This document shows positions 19,344-28,267 of a stretch of 64,000 nt of DNA, piece after piece. This DNA is from Pseudomonas pisciculturae. GTDB taxonomy: Bacteria > Pseudomonadota > Gammaproteobacteria > Pseudomonadales > Pseudomonadaceae. The notes under the pieces were generated by a model that was not told where the DNA came from, did not search any database, and saw nothing but the letters and a program-made list of their open reading frames with translations. Both the position numbers and the translations under genes were made by a program. The stretch spans positions 186,001 through 250,000 of the forward strand of contig NZ_JACVZE010000008.1 in the NCBI RefSeq assembly GCF_015461805.1. Direction: 5' to 3'. The first letter of the stretch is position 1; each line of letters starts with the position of its first letter.

Positions 19344-20700
19344 ACGCCCCCTTAAGCAACTGCCGGGCAAACACTCTTTATTCTGGAAACTGGCGTGCCT
19401 GCTGATCGCGTTCTGCTTGCTGATGATCTGGCTCAGTTGGTCCTGGGGTCGGTATATGGAGGAGCAAAACGCGTACCTCGACGACGAGGCGCGAACTACC
19501 TTGAGAGGTTACGCCGTCAGTGCTGAACAGGCCTGGAAGCGTGGCGGCAGGGCCGGTGTGGATGCCTGGTTGCAATCGATGCGTACGCGGGAAACTACCT
19601 GGGTCGGTGTAATCGGCAGCGACCTGCAATCGCTGAGCAGCACAGCGCTGATCGACAAGGAAAGCCAGCGCCTGACCTTTCTGCGCGGCCTTGACTGGCC
19701 CGTGAGCCGGCACGTCAAAGGCTTGCCGTGGCTGAAGGTGCCATTTGCGGTCAACCCGAATGCGGGCTCCCTGGTGATCGAATTGCCGCAGCGCTTTATG
19801 CCGGGGCGCTACCAGTTGTTCTGGCGCGTGGCGACCAACGGTGTGATCCCGGGTTTGTTCACGCTGTTGTTGTGCGTAGGCCTGTATCGACTGTTGATCA
19901 TGCCCCTCAACCAACTGCGCGAGCAGGCCAATGCCTGGCGTGCTGATCAATTGCATACGCGGCTGTCCCACGATGCCACCAGTCGCCAGGATGAATTGGG
20001 CGAGCTGGGCCGGGCGTTCGACCATATGTCCGAGCGCTTGCAGGGTACTGTGGTGTTGCAGCAGCAATTGCTGCGGGACATGTCCCATGAATTACGCACG
20101 CCACTGAGCCGCTTGCGAGTGGCCTGTGACAGTGAGCGAGACCTTGCGCAACTGCGTGAGCGCCTGGGGCGCGAGATCGACGGCATGCAGCGCCTGGTGG
20201 AAGATAGCCTGCAACTGGCCTGGCTGGATACCGAGCGTGCGCCTTTGCCCAAAGAAGATATCCAGCTGCAAGCGCTGTGGGACATGTTGCGCGAGAACGC
20301 CTGTTTTGAAAGCGATTGGCCTGCGTCGCGCCTGCCGTGCCTGCTGGAGCCCGACTGTTGGGTGCGGGGCAATCTGAATGCCCTGGCCCAGGCGCTGGAA
20401 AACATCCTGCGTAATGCGATTCGTCATTCCCCGGCCGAGGGTGTGGTGTGTCTGGATGGGCGACGAGAGGGCGACTACTGGCATTTATGGCTGGAGGATC
20501 AGGGCGCAGGCATTGATGAGCAGGATCTGGAGCGGATCTTTGCGCCATTTACTCGTCTGGAGGGCTCACGCCCCGGCGATGGTGGGTTCGGCCTGGGCTT
20601 GAGTATTGCCCGTAACGCTGTACTACGCCAGGACGGCAGCCTGTGGGCCGAAAACACCGGGCGAGGGCTGCGGGTTCATCTGCGCTTACCGGCCCTCTAG
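19330..20700 (+). CDS. Sensor histidine kinase (partner of the OmpR-type regulator)
   Basis: 456 residues. Two membrane helices (LACLLIAFCLLMIWLSW near residue 20 and IPGLFTLLLCVGLYRLLI near 185) frame a ~140-residue periplasmic sensor loop. A HAMP linker, the phosphoacceptor box MSHELRTPLSRL (about residue 254), the N box NAIRHS and the glycine box GFGLGLSIARN follow. It is an orthodox kinase that should phosphorylate the regulator encoded just upstream. Its ligand is not evident; the sensor loop has no named domain that I recognise. Confidence 0.9.
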   Translation: MTVFERPLKQLPGKHSLFWKLACLLIAFCLLMIWLSWSWGRYMEEQNAYLDDEARTTLRGYAVSAEQAWKRGGRAGVDAWLQSMRTRETTWVGVIGSDLQSLSSTALIDKESQRLTFLRGLDWPVSRHVKGLPWLKVPFAVNPNAGSLVIELPQRFMPGRYQLFWRVATNGVIPGLFTLLLCVGLYRLLIMPLNQLREQANAWRADQLHTRLSHDATSRQDELGELGRAFDHMSERLQGTVVLQQQLLRDMSHELRTPLSRLRVACDSERDLAQLRERLGREIDGMQRLVEDSLQLAWLDTERAPLPKEDIQLQALWDMLRENACFESDWPASRLPCLLEPDCWVRGNLNALAQALENILRNAIRHSPAEGVVCLDGRREGDYWHLWLEDQGAGIDEQDLERIFAPFTRLEGSRPGDGGFGLGLSIARNAVLRQDGSLWAENTGRGLRVHLRLPAL

Positions 20701-20703
20701 GCC

Positions 20704-21219
20704 CTAGCCGCGACGCTGTTTGCGTTTTTTCCACTGGTGCGCGACCCACCAGCGCCAGTAGCCCATGGTCAGGCAATAGGCCAGCGCGCCCAGCACCAAC
20801 CCTAATACCACCGAGCCCAGCAGGAATGGCTGCCACAGCGTACTCAGTTGGCCGCTGATCCATTCCCAGGTGAGGTCGTCCGGCAGGCTGCGCGGCGGCA
20901 CATTCATCAGCCAGGCCCCGGTCATGTAAGTGCAGATAAATACCACCGGCATGGTAATCGGGTTGGTCAGCCACACCAGGCTCACTGCGATGGGCATGTT
21001 GCCGCGAACCACAATTGCCAGGACCGCCGCGAGCAGCATCTGCAAGGGGATAGGGATAAATGCCGCGAACAAACCTACCGCCATCGCACGCGCCACCGAG
21101 TGCCGGTTCAGGTGCCAGAGGTTCGGGTCATGCAGCAACGTACCGAGAAACTGTAATGACTTGTGTTCCCTGATACTGGTGGGGTCGGGCATGTACCGTT
21201 TGAATAAGCGCCGGGGCAT
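20704..21219 (-). CDS. DUF2062 membrane protein
   Basis: 171 residues. The DUF2062 pattern is clear: LWHLNRHSVARAMAVGLFAAFIPIPLQMLLAAVLAIVVRGN, then NPITMPVVF, with a very basic C-terminus (WKKRKQRRG). Three membrane helices are predicted. Function is unknown; the family often neighbours comEC in pseudomonads, as here, where it is divergent from comEC. It converges with the sensor kinase gene, leaving only three bases between the stops. Confidence 0.87.
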   Translation of the reverse strand: MPRRLFKRYMPDPTSIREHKSLQFLGTLLHDPNLWHLNRHSVARAMAVGLFAAFIPIPLQMLLAAVLAIVVRGNMPIAVSLVWLTNPITMPVVFICTYMTGAWLMNVPPRSLPDDLTWEWISGQLSTLWQPFLLGSVVLGLVLGALAYCLTMGYWRWWVAHQWKKRKQRRG

Positions 21220-21354
21220 AAGGGGTCCAGGTCAGTTCGAGGGGCAAGTATGCCCGCATTCTATAAACAGAAAATTCAGACTTTGTGACAAAAGATCATA
21301 GGCCGCTTTGCAGGTCCGGCTAAGACTCAATGGATCACTGGAAAAGGATGATTC

Positions 21355-23580
21355 ATGAGGACAGGGATGCTTGCCTTGGCGCTGGGTTTGTTGGCGCTGC
21401 GTTACTTGCCTGGATTGCCATCTGTCGGGTGGCTGCTGGCCGTGCTGGTGTTGGCGTTGATGCTGTTGCCGTTTCGCACTTATCCATTGGCGTTCTTCTT
21501 GGTGGGGTTTAGCTGGGCTTGCATCAGCGCGCAATGGGCGCTGGATGATCGCCTGCACCCCGCGTTGGACGGCCAGACTCGCTGGATCGAGGGGCGTGTG
21601 ATCGGGTTACCGCAACAAACGGGCGAGGGCGTACGGTTTGAATTGGCCGACAGCCGGTCTCGTAATGCCCGGCTGCCCAAGCGCATCCGCGTGTCTTGGC
21701 GGGGCGCACCCACGGTGCGCAGTGGCGAGCGCTGGCGACTGGCAGTAACCCTCAAACGGCCAGCCGGTCTGCTGAACTTTCATGGTTTCGATCAGGAAGC
21801 CTGGTTATTGGCCCAGCGCATCGGTGCGACGGGGTCGGTGAAGGACGGCGAGCGCCTGATCCCGGCGCAGGGTGCCTGGCGCGACACGGTCCGCCAGCGT
21901 CTGCTGGCGGTAGATGCCCAAGGCCGTGAAGCGGGCGTTGCGGCGTTGGTGCTGGGCGATGGTTCCGGCCTGACCCGTGAAGATTGGCAGGTGCTCCAAG
22001 ACACGGGCACCGTGCACCTGCTGGTTATTTCCGGCCAGCACATCGGGATGTTGGCGGGTTTGATCTACGCACTGGTCGCTGGCCTTGCGCGTTACGGTTA
22101 CTGGCCCCGCACCTGGCCGTGGCTGCCTTGGGCCTGCGGCCTGGCCTTTACCTGCGCAGTAGCTTATGGCCTGTTGGCGGGGTTTGGCGTACCGGTGCAG
22201 CGCGCCTGCGTGATGCTCGGGCTGGTGCTGCTGTGGCGCTTGCGGTTCCGCCATCTTGGGCTGTGGTGGCCTTTATTGCTGGCGTTTAATGGGGTGCTGA
22301 TCCTGGAACCGTTGGCCAGCCTGCAACCTGGGTTCTGGCTGTCGTTTGCAGCGGTGGCGGTGTTGATCCTTACATTCGGCGGGCGCCTGGGGCCTTGGCG
22401 CCTTTGGCAAGCGTGGACCCGGCCGCAGTGGTTGATCGCTATCGGCCTGTTCCCGGTTTTGTTGGCGTTGGGATTGCCCATCAGCCTTAGCGCGCCGCTG
22501 GCTAATTTGGTGGCCGTGCCTTGGATCAGCCTGGTGGTATTGCCCTTGGCGCTGTTGGGAACTGTGCTGTTGCCGCTACCTTTTATAGGGGAGTTGTTGC
22601 TGTGGCTGGCGGGTGGCACATTGGATGGGCTTTTCAATGGCTTGGCGTGGCTCGCAGGGTGGGTGCCTGCATGGGTCCCGGCGGAGGTGCCGTTGGGGTG
22701 TTGGTGTGTGAGCCTGCTGGGCGCGGTGCTACTGTTGCTGCCCAAAGGCGTGCCATTTCGCGTGCTGGGTTGGCCGATGTTACTGCTGGCGGTGTTCCCC
22801 CCGCGAGAGCAGGTGCCCTACGGGCAAATAGAGGTGGTGCAACTGGATGTCGGGCAGGGGCAATCCGTGGTCCTGCGCACCCGCCATCACACCTTGCTCT
22901 ACGATGCCGGCCCGCGTTCCGGCACGTTTGACCTCGGCGCCCGGGTGGTACTGCCATCGTTGAGAAAGCTTGGTATTGGCCATTTGGACATGATGCTGCT
23001 CAGCCACGCCGACGCCGATCATGCCGGTGGCGCGGCGGCAGTTGCCAACGGTATGCCGGTCAAGCGCGTGGTGGGCGGCGAGACCGACGGGGTGCCGGCG
23101 TTTCTCGGTACGCAGCGGTGTCTTAGTGGCGAGCGCTGGACGTGGGATGGCGTGTCGTTCGAGCTCTGGCAGTGGCCGGGCGCCACTAATGGCAACGCGA
23201 AGTCCTGCGTATTGCAGGTGCAGGCGAATGGCGAGCGCTTACTGTTGACCGGAGATATCGATCGCGCCGCCGAGCAGGCCTTCCTTGACTCTCCCTTGGC
23301 GGTACCGACCGATTGGTTGCAGGCACCGCACCATGGCAGTCGCAGTTCGTCTTCCTGGCCTTTTTTACAGCGGCTGGCGCCTACCTCTGTATTGATATCC
23401 CGGGGGCGCGGCAATGGTTTCGGTCATCCTCATCCTCAGGTTGTAGAGCGCTATCAGGCGCTGGGCAGCCGAATGTATGACAGCGCCGAGCAAGGTGCCG
23501 TGCGTTTTAGGTTGGGGGCTTTCGCGCCGCCGGTTGTTGCGCGTGGTCAACGTCGCTTCTGGCGTGAACGGTTACCTTAA
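21355..23580 (+). CDS. comEC: DNA internalisation protein ComEC/Rec2
   Basis: 741 residues, full length for the family. ComEC forms the inner-membrane channel for single-stranded DNA uptake in natural transformation. The N-terminal DUF4131-like region is followed by the multi-helix Competence domain (VLGDGSGLTREDWQVLQDTGTVHLLVISGQH) and a C-terminal metallo-beta-lactamase domain with QLDVGQGQSVVLRT, LLSHADADHAGG and APHHGSRSS. No other competence genes are in the window. GGATG precedes the ATG by four bases. Confidence 0.93.
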   Translation: MRTGMLALALGLLALRYLPGLPSVGWLLAVLVLALMLLPFRTYPLAFFLVGFSWACISAQWALDDRLHPALDGQTRWIEGRVIGLPQQTGEGVRFELADSRSRNARLPKRIRVSWRGAPTVRSGERWRLAVTLKRPAGLLNFHGFDQEAWLLAQRIGATGSVKDGERLIPAQGAWRDTVRQRLLAVDAQGREAGVAALVLGDGSGLTREDWQVLQDTGTVHLLVISGQHIGMLAGLIYALVAGLARYGYWPRTWPWLPWACGLAFTCAVAYGLLAGFGVPVQRACVMLGLVLLWRLRFRHLGLWWPLLLAFNGVLILEPLASLQPGFWLSFAAVAVLILTFGGRLGPWRLWQAWTRPQWLIAIGLFPVLLALGLPISLSAPLANLVAVPWISLVVLPLALLGTVLLPLPFIGELLLWLAGGTLDGLFNGLAWLAGWVPAWVPAEVPLGCWCVSLLGAVLLLLPKGVPFRVLGWPMLLLAVFPPREQVPYGQIEVVQLDVGQGQSVVLRTRHHTLLYDAGPRSGTFDLGARVVLPSLRKLGIGHLDMMLLSHADADHAGGAAAVANGMPVKRVVGGETDGVPAFLGTQRCLSGERWTWDGVSFELWQWPGATNGNAKSCVLQVQANGERLLLTGDIDRAAEQAFLDSPLAVPTDWLQAPHHGSRSSSSWPFLQRLAPTSVLISRGRGNGFGHPHPQVVERYQALGSRMYDSAEQGAVRFRLGAFAPPVVARGQRRFWRERLP

Positions 23581-23678
23581 TCCGGAGTTACAAAGGGCTG
23601 GCTCAGGCGCAGGGTCGACGAACCCCGCTGCCGAACCTATATGGTAAAGTGGCGCACTTTTTCGAGGGGACATTCACT

Positions 23679-24314
23679 GTGTGGGAATTGGTCAAATCCG
23701 GCGGCTGGATGATGTTGCCGATCATCATGAGTTCTATCGCCGCACTCGGCATCGTTGCCGAACGCCTGTGGACCCTGCGCGCCAGCCGCGTGACCCCCGA
23801 GCATCTGCTGGGGCAGGTCTGGGGCTGGATCAAGAACAAGCAGCTGGACAAGGAAAAACTCAAGGAGCTGCGCGCCAATTCGCCACTGGGTGAAATCCTC
23901 GCGGCCGGCCTGGCCAACTCCAAGCATGGTCGCGAGATCATGAAGGAATGTATCGAAGAGGCCGCCGCTCGGGTCATCCATGAGCTGGAGCGCTATATCA
24001 ATGCCCTCGGTACCATTGCTGCCATGGCCCCATTGTTGGGGTTGCTGGGCACGGTGCTGGGCATGATCGATATTTTCAGCTCGTTCATGGGCTCGGGCAT
24101 GACCACCAATGCGGCCGTGTTGGCCGGTGGTATTTCCAAGGCCCTGATCACCACGGCGGCGGGCCTGATGGTCGGCATTCCTGCGGTGTTCTTCCACCGT
24201 TTCCTGCAGCGCCGCATCGATGAACTGGTGGTGGGCATGGAGCAGGAAGCCATCAAGTTGGTGGAAGTGGTGCAGGGTGACCGTGACGTAGACCTGGTTG
24301 GGGGCAAAGCGTGA
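23679..24314 (+). CDS. exbB: MotA/TolQ/ExbB proton-channel family protein
   Basis: 211 residues with three membrane helices in the ExbB layout: one near the N-terminus (GGWMMLPIIMSSIAALGIVAERLW) and two near residues 120-180 (ALGTIAAMAPLLGLLGTVLGMIDIF, LITTAAGLMVGIPAVFF). Together with the next gene it should form a proton-driven energy-transducing complex of the inner membrane. No TonB is adjacent; linkage to lpxK suggests a role in envelope assembly, which is inference. Start is GTG (WELVKSGGW) with GAGGGG upstream. Confidence 0.92.
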   Translation: MWELVKSGGWMMLPIIMSSIAALGIVAERLWTLRASRVTPEHLLGQVWGWIKNKQLDKEKLKELRANSPLGEILAAGLANSKHGREIMKECIEEAAARVIHELERYINALGTIAAMAPLLGLLGTVLGMIDIFSSFMGSGMTTNAAVLAGGISKALITTAAGLMVGIPAVFFHRFLQRRIDELVVGMEQEAIKLVEVVQGDRDVDLVGGKA

Positions 24315-24739
24315 AATTTCGCCGCAAGCAACGGGAAAATGTCGATATCAACCTCGCGTCGCTGATCGACGTGGTGTTTATCCTGCTGCTGTTTTTTGTC
24401 GTCACCACTACTTTCACTCGCCAGACCGAACTGCGTGTCGACCTGCCCGAAGCCGTCAGCGGCTCGCCGGCCGAGGATCAGGAGGTCAAGCAACTGGACA
24501 TCGCCATCAGTGCCGAGGGGGTATTTTCGGTGAATAACCAGTTGCTGGAGAAAAACGACCTCACCAGCCTGATGGCCGCGCTGGAGAAAGAGTCAGGCGG
24601 AGATACCAAGATGCCGCTGTCCATCAGCGCCGATGGCAAGACCCAGCACCAGGCCGTGATCACCGCGATGGATGCCGCCGGCAAGCTCGGTTTCAGCCAC
24701 TTGCGCATGACCACCATCGAGGCGGCGAGCCAACCCTGA
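24311..24739 (+). CDS. exbD: ExbD/TolR family biopolymer transport protein
   Basis: 142 residues. A short basic cytoplasmic N-terminus, one membrane helix (LIDVVFILLLFFVVTTTF) carrying the conserved aspartate of the ExbD/TolR family (LIDVVF), then a periplasmic domain ending HLRMTTIEAASQP. Its GTG start overlaps the exbB stop by four bases, and its stop overlaps the lpxK ATG by one base. Confidence 0.93.
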   Translation: MKFRRKQRENVDINLASLIDVVFILLLFFVVTTTFTRQTELRVDLPEAVSGSPAEDQEVKQLDIAISAEGVFSVNNQLLEKNDLTSLMAALEKESGGDTKMPLSISADGKTQHQAVITAMDAAGKLGFSHLRMTTIEAASQP

Positions 24740-25749
24740 TGGCCATGTCTGATCGTTTACTCAAGGCCTGGTACGAGGGCCATCCGGCACTCGTGCTGTT
24801 GCGGCCGCTGGAGTCGCTGTATCGCCAAGTGGTACTGCGTAAACGCGCACGGTTTCTGGCGGGTGAAGGCGAGATTTATCAGTCACCGGTGCCGGTGGTG
24901 GTGGTGGGGAATGTCACCGTCGGTGGTACGGGCAAGACGCCGCTGATCCTGTGGTTGATCGAGCATTGCCGGCGCAGCGGTTTGCGCGTCGGAGTGGTCA
25001 GTCGAGGGTACGGCGCCAAGCCGCCATCGTTGCCGTGGCGAGTTGATGCCAGTCATAGCGCCGACGTAGCCGGTGATGAACCCCTGCTGATCGTGCAGCG
25101 CAGCGGTGTGCCGTTGATGATCGACCCCGACCGCAGTCGTGCGGTCAAGGCATTGCTGGCCAGCGAAACCCTGGACCTGATCCTCTCCGACGACGGCCTG
25201 CAACATTACCGCCTGGCTCGCGACCTTGAGCTGGTGCTGATCGACGCCGCCCGTGGCCTGGGCAACCGTCGGTGCCTGCCGGCCGGGCCATTGCGCGAGC
25301 CGGTGGAGCGTCTGCACAGTGTCGATGCGCTGCTCTACAACGGCGCCGAATCAGATCGTGAAGACGGTTTTGCCTTTCGCTTGACGCCGACTGCGTTGGT
25401 CAACTTGAAAACCGCTGAGCGTAAAGCCGTCGATCATTTTCCCGTGGGCCAGCCAGTTCACGCGGTTGCCGGCATCGGCAACCCGCAGCGTTTCTTCAAT
25501 ACCCTGCAAACGCTACACTGGCACCCGATACCCCATGCTTTTGCCGACCACGCGCCGTACAGCGCCGAGGTCTTGAATTTTACGCCGTCATTGCCGCTGG
25601 TCATGACCGAGAAAGACGCGGTGAAGTGCCGCGCTTTTGCCCAGCCTGACTGGTGGTACCTTGCGGTGGATGCGGTGCCGTCACCGGCGTTCGTCGCCTG
25701 GTTCGACACGCAATTGATGCGTCTGTTGCCCGCCCGACTCTTGCCTTAA
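24739..25749 (+). CDS. lpxK: Tetraacyldisaccharide 4'-kinase LpxK
   Basis: 336 residues. LpxK phosphorylates the 4' position of the lipid A disaccharide at the inner membrane. The P-loop VGNVTVGGTGKTPLILWL is at about residue 56, and LDLILSDDGLQHYRLARDLEL holds the catalytic acidic residues. A short N-terminal amphipathic region (HPALVLLRPLESLYRQV) anchors it. It is translationally coupled to exbD and followed after 23 nt by the Trm112-like gene. Confidence 0.96.
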   Translation: MAMSDRLLKAWYEGHPALVLLRPLESLYRQVVLRKRARFLAGEGEIYQSPVPVVVVGNVTVGGTGKTPLILWLIEHCRRSGLRVGVVSRGYGAKPPSLPWRVDASHSADVAGDEPLLIVQRSGVPLMIDPDRSRAVKALLASETLDLILSDDGLQHYRLARDLELVLIDAARGLGNRRCLPAGPLREPVERLHSVDALLYNGAESDREDGFAFRLTPTALVNLKTAERKAVDHFPVGQPVHAVAGIGNPQRFFNTLQTLHWHPIPHAFADHAPYSAEVLNFTPSLPLVMTEKDAVKCRAFAQPDWWYLAVDAVPSPAFVAWFDTQLMRLLPARLLP

Positions 25750-25772
25750 ACGCTTCTTTCCAGGAAACACTC

Positions 25773-25958
25773 ATGGACACCAAACTGCTCGACATCCTCG
25801 CTTGCCCGATCTGCAAAGGCCCGCTCAAGCTCAGCGCCGACAAAACCGAGCTGATCAGTAAGGGCGCTGGCCTGGCTTACCCTATCCGTGATGGCATCCC
25901 GGTGATGCTGGAGAGCGAGGCCCGCACCCTGACCAACGACGAGCGTCTGGATAAATGA
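25773..25958 (+). CDS. Trm112-family small protein (YcaR-like)
   Basis: 61 residues with the zinc-ribbon-like start MDTKLLDILACPICKGPLKL and the closing YPIRDGIPVMLESEART. These are typical of bacterial Trm112-like proteins found between lpxK and kdsB. The eukaryotic relative activates methyltransferases; the bacterial role is not established. AGGAAACACTC precedes the ATG. Its TGA stop overlaps the kdsB ATG. Confidence 0.93.
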   Translation: MDTKLLDILACPICKGPLKLSADKTELISKGAGLAYPIRDGIPVMLESEARTLTNDERLDK

Positions 25959-26719
25959 CCACTGCCTTTACCGTTGTCATTCCATCGCGCTACGCCTCGA
26001 CGCGCCTGCCGGGCAAACCACTTCAACTGATCGGCAATAAGCCGATGGTGCAGTTGGTATGGGAACAGGCCTGTAAAAGCAGCGCCGAGCGCGTCGTGAT
26101 CGCCACCGACGACCCACGCATCATCGAGGCCTGCAAAGGTTTCGGCGCCGAAGCGGTGCTGACTCGAGAAGATCATAATTCGGGCACTGATCGCCTGGCC
26201 GAAGTGGCCACGCAACTGGGCCTGGCGCCGGATGCCATCGTGGTCAATGTGCAAGGTGACGAGCCGTTGATCCCTCCGAGCGTGATTGATCAGGTGGCAG
26301 CCAACCTGGCGGCTCACAGCGAGGCGCGCATGGCGACCCTGGCTGAGCCCATCGAAGACATCGACACCCTGTTCAACCCGAACGTGGTGAAAGTGGTCAG
26401 CGACATCAATGGCCTGGCGCTGACCTTCAGTCGTTCGACCTTGCCCTGGGCACGTGACGCCTTCGCCAAGAGCCGTGACGTACTGCCCGAAGGCGTACCG
26501 TATCGCCGCCACATTGGCATTTACGCCTACCGCGCCGGATTCCTGCATGACTTCGTCAGTTGGGGCCCCTGCTGGTTGGAAAACACTGAGTCTCTGGAGC
26601 AACTGCGTGCCCTTTGGCACGGCGTGCGCATACATGTGGGCGATGCGCTGGAAGCGCCGCCAGCCGGTGTGGACACACCCGAAGACCTAGAGCGCGTCCG
26701 TCGCCTGCTGGGGGCCTGA
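25955..26719 (+). CDS. kdsB: 3-deoxy-manno-octulosonate cytidylyltransferase
   Basis: 254 residues. KdsB activates KDO as CMP-KDO for LPS inner-core synthesis. The nucleotidyltransferase start VVIPSRYASTRLPGKPL, the IVVNVQGDEPLIPP motif and the IGIYAYRAGFL stretch are diagnostic. The start overlaps the Trm112-like stop by four bases, and its stop shares one base with the next ATG, so translation is coupled across the block. Confidence 0.97.
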   Translation: MTTAFTVVIPSRYASTRLPGKPLQLIGNKPMVQLVWEQACKSSAERVVIATDDPRIIEACKGFGAEAVLTREDHNSGTDRLAEVATQLGLAPDAIVVNVQGDEPLIPPSVIDQVAANLAAHSEARMATLAEPIEDIDTLFNPNVVKVVSDINGLALTFSRSTLPWARDAFAKSRDVLPEGVPYRRHIGIYAYRAGFLHDFVSWGPCWLENTESLEQLRALWHGVRIHVGDALEAPPAGVDTPEDLERVRRLLGA

Positions 26720-27183
26720 TGGAAGTTCTGTTCGTCTGCCTGGGCAATATCTGTCGCTCGCCTACCGCTGAAGGTGTGTTGCGCCATAAATTACGCGAAG
26801 CGGGGCTGGCGGGGCAGATCGAAGTGGCGTCTGCCGGTACCGGTGACTGGCATGTCGGCAACCCACCGGACCAGCGCAGCCAGCGTGCAGCGTTGGTGCG
26901 TGGCTACGATTTGTCGGCCCAACGTGCCCAGCAGGTCTCCCGCGCCGACTTTGCACGGTATGAGCTGATCCTGGCCATGGACCACAGCAATCTGCGTAAC
27001 CTCAAGGCGATGCAGCCGCCGACGGGCAAGGCGCAGTTGGATCTTTTTCTGCGTCGCTACGATTCGGAAGTGGACGAAGTGCCAGACCCTTATTACGAAG
27101 GCGAGCAAGGCTTCGAACGTGTCCTGGACCTGATCGAGCGGGCCTGTGATTCATTGGTAATCGAATTGAAGGGGCGGCTATGA
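26719..27183 (+). CDS. Low-molecular-weight protein-tyrosine phosphatase
   Basis: 154 residues. The N-terminal VLFVCLGNICRSPTAEGVL contains the C-x5-R phosphatase loop, and VPDPYYEG near the C-terminus supplies the general acid aspartate. This family often controls exopolysaccharide kinases, but no Wzc-like kinase is near; placement between kdsB and murB suggests an envelope connection. The start (ATG at 26719) overlaps kdsB by one base; an open frame 35 codons longer runs through kdsB and is rejected. Confidence 0.94.
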   Translation: MEVLFVCLGNICRSPTAEGVLRHKLREAGLAGQIEVASAGTGDWHVGNPPDQRSQRAALVRGYDLSAQRAQQVSRADFARYELILAMDHSNLRNLKAMQPPTGKAQLDLFLRRYDSEVDEVPDPYYEGEQGFERVLDLIERACDSLVIELKGRL

Positions 27184-28199
27184 CCTTGCAGGTGCTTGCG
27201 CAGGTGTCGCTCAAGCCATTCAACAGCTTTGGTATCGACGTGCGTGCGCAGTTCTTCGCCGAAGCCCACAGCGATAACGATGTCCGCGATGCCCTGGCCT
27301 ACGCCACAGCGCACTCACTGCCGCTGTTGGTGATCGGTGGTGGCAGCAACTTATTGCTGACCCAAGACATTCAGGCGTTGGTCTTGCGCATGGCAACCCA
27401 AGGTATCCTGGTGTTGCAGGACGACGGTCAGCACGTAGTCGTCGAAGCGGAGGCGGGCGAGGCCTGGCACCCGTTTGTACTCTGGACGCTGGAACAGGGC
27501 TTTTGTGGCCTTGAAAACCTTAGCTTGATCCCCGGGACCGTCGGTGCGGCGCCGATGCAAAACATCGGCGCCTACGGTGTGGAGATCAAGGACGTATTCG
27601 CCGGCCTGACTGCCCTGGATCGCCATACCGGCGAGCTACGAGACTTCAGCCTGCAAGAGTGCAACTTCGCTTACCGTGACAGCCTGTTCAAGCATGAGAT
27701 TGGGCGTTGGCTGATCCTGCGAGTGCGCTTTTCCCTCAGCCGTGTCAGCCACCTGAAACTCGATTACGGCCCGGTGCAACAGCGCTTGGCGGGGCAGGGC
27801 ATCACCGAGGCGACGCCGAGTGATGTCAGCCGCGCAATCTGTAGTATCCGCCGGGAAAAACTGCCAGACCCCGCAGAACTCGGCAATGCCGGCAGCTTCT
27901 TCAAAAACCCTTTGGTGTCCCAAGTGCTGGCGGCTGAACTCCAGGTGCTCTACCCGGACCTGGTGGCCTACCCTCAGGCTGACGGGCAGATGAAGCTCGC
28001 TGCCGGTTGGCTGATCGACAAAGCGGGCTGGAAGGGCTTTCGTGAGGGCGACGCGGGTGTACACAAGCTGCAAGCGCTGGTATTGGTGAACTATGGCGAC
28101 GCTACGGGGCACGATATCGCCAACCTTGCCCTGCGTATCCAGCGTGATATTGCATTGCGCTTCAAGGTCGATCTGGAAATGGAACCCAACCAGTACTGA
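27180..28199 (+). CDS. murB: UDP-N-acetylmuramate dehydrogenase MurB
   Basis: 339 residues, type I MurB. It reduces UDP-GlcNAc enolpyruvate to UDP-MurNAc with NADPH and FAD. FAD-binding LPLLVIGGGSNLLL, the substrate region LIPGTVGAAPMQNIGAYG and the GSFFKNP catalytic serine motif are present. It starts inside the phosphatase stop (ATGA) and is the last gene of the comEC-to-murB run, followed by a strong terminator. Confidence 0.97.
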   Translation: MTLQVLAQVSLKPFNSFGIDVRAQFFAEAHSDNDVRDALAYATAHSLPLLVIGGGSNLLLTQDIQALVLRMATQGILVLQDDGQHVVVEAEAGEAWHPFVLWTLEQGFCGLENLSLIPGTVGAAPMQNIGAYGVEIKDVFAGLTALDRHTGELRDFSLQECNFAYRDSLFKHEIGRWLILRVRFSLSRVSHLKLDYGPVQQRLAGQGITEATPSDVSRAICSIRREKLPDPAELGNAGSFFKNPLVSQVLAAELQVLYPDLVAYPQADGQMKLAAGWLIDKAGWKGFREGDAGVHKLQALVLVNYGDATGHDIANLALRIQRDIALRFKVDLEMEPNQY

Positions 28200-28222
28200 G
28201 CCCAAACCTTGAAAACAAAAAC

Positions 28223-28252
28223 GCCCCGTATCTTTCGATACGGGGCATTTTT
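28223..28252. terminator. Bidirectional terminator between murB and yccA
   Basis: A perfect ten-base-pair stem GCCCCGTATC/GATACGGGGC with a TTTC loop is followed by ATTTTT on the plus strand, and preceded by an A-rich run (AAAACAAAAAC) that serves the minus strand. It ends both the murB transcript and the convergent yccA transcript. Confidence 0.93.
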
Positions 28253-28267
28253 ATTGCAGCGACACAA

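Noticed and set aside
18615..20700. Assignment of the two-component system as PirR/PirS
   Set aside because: The position next to gacS is suggestive, but there is no pirA-like receptor gene and the sensor domain cannot be matched by eye.
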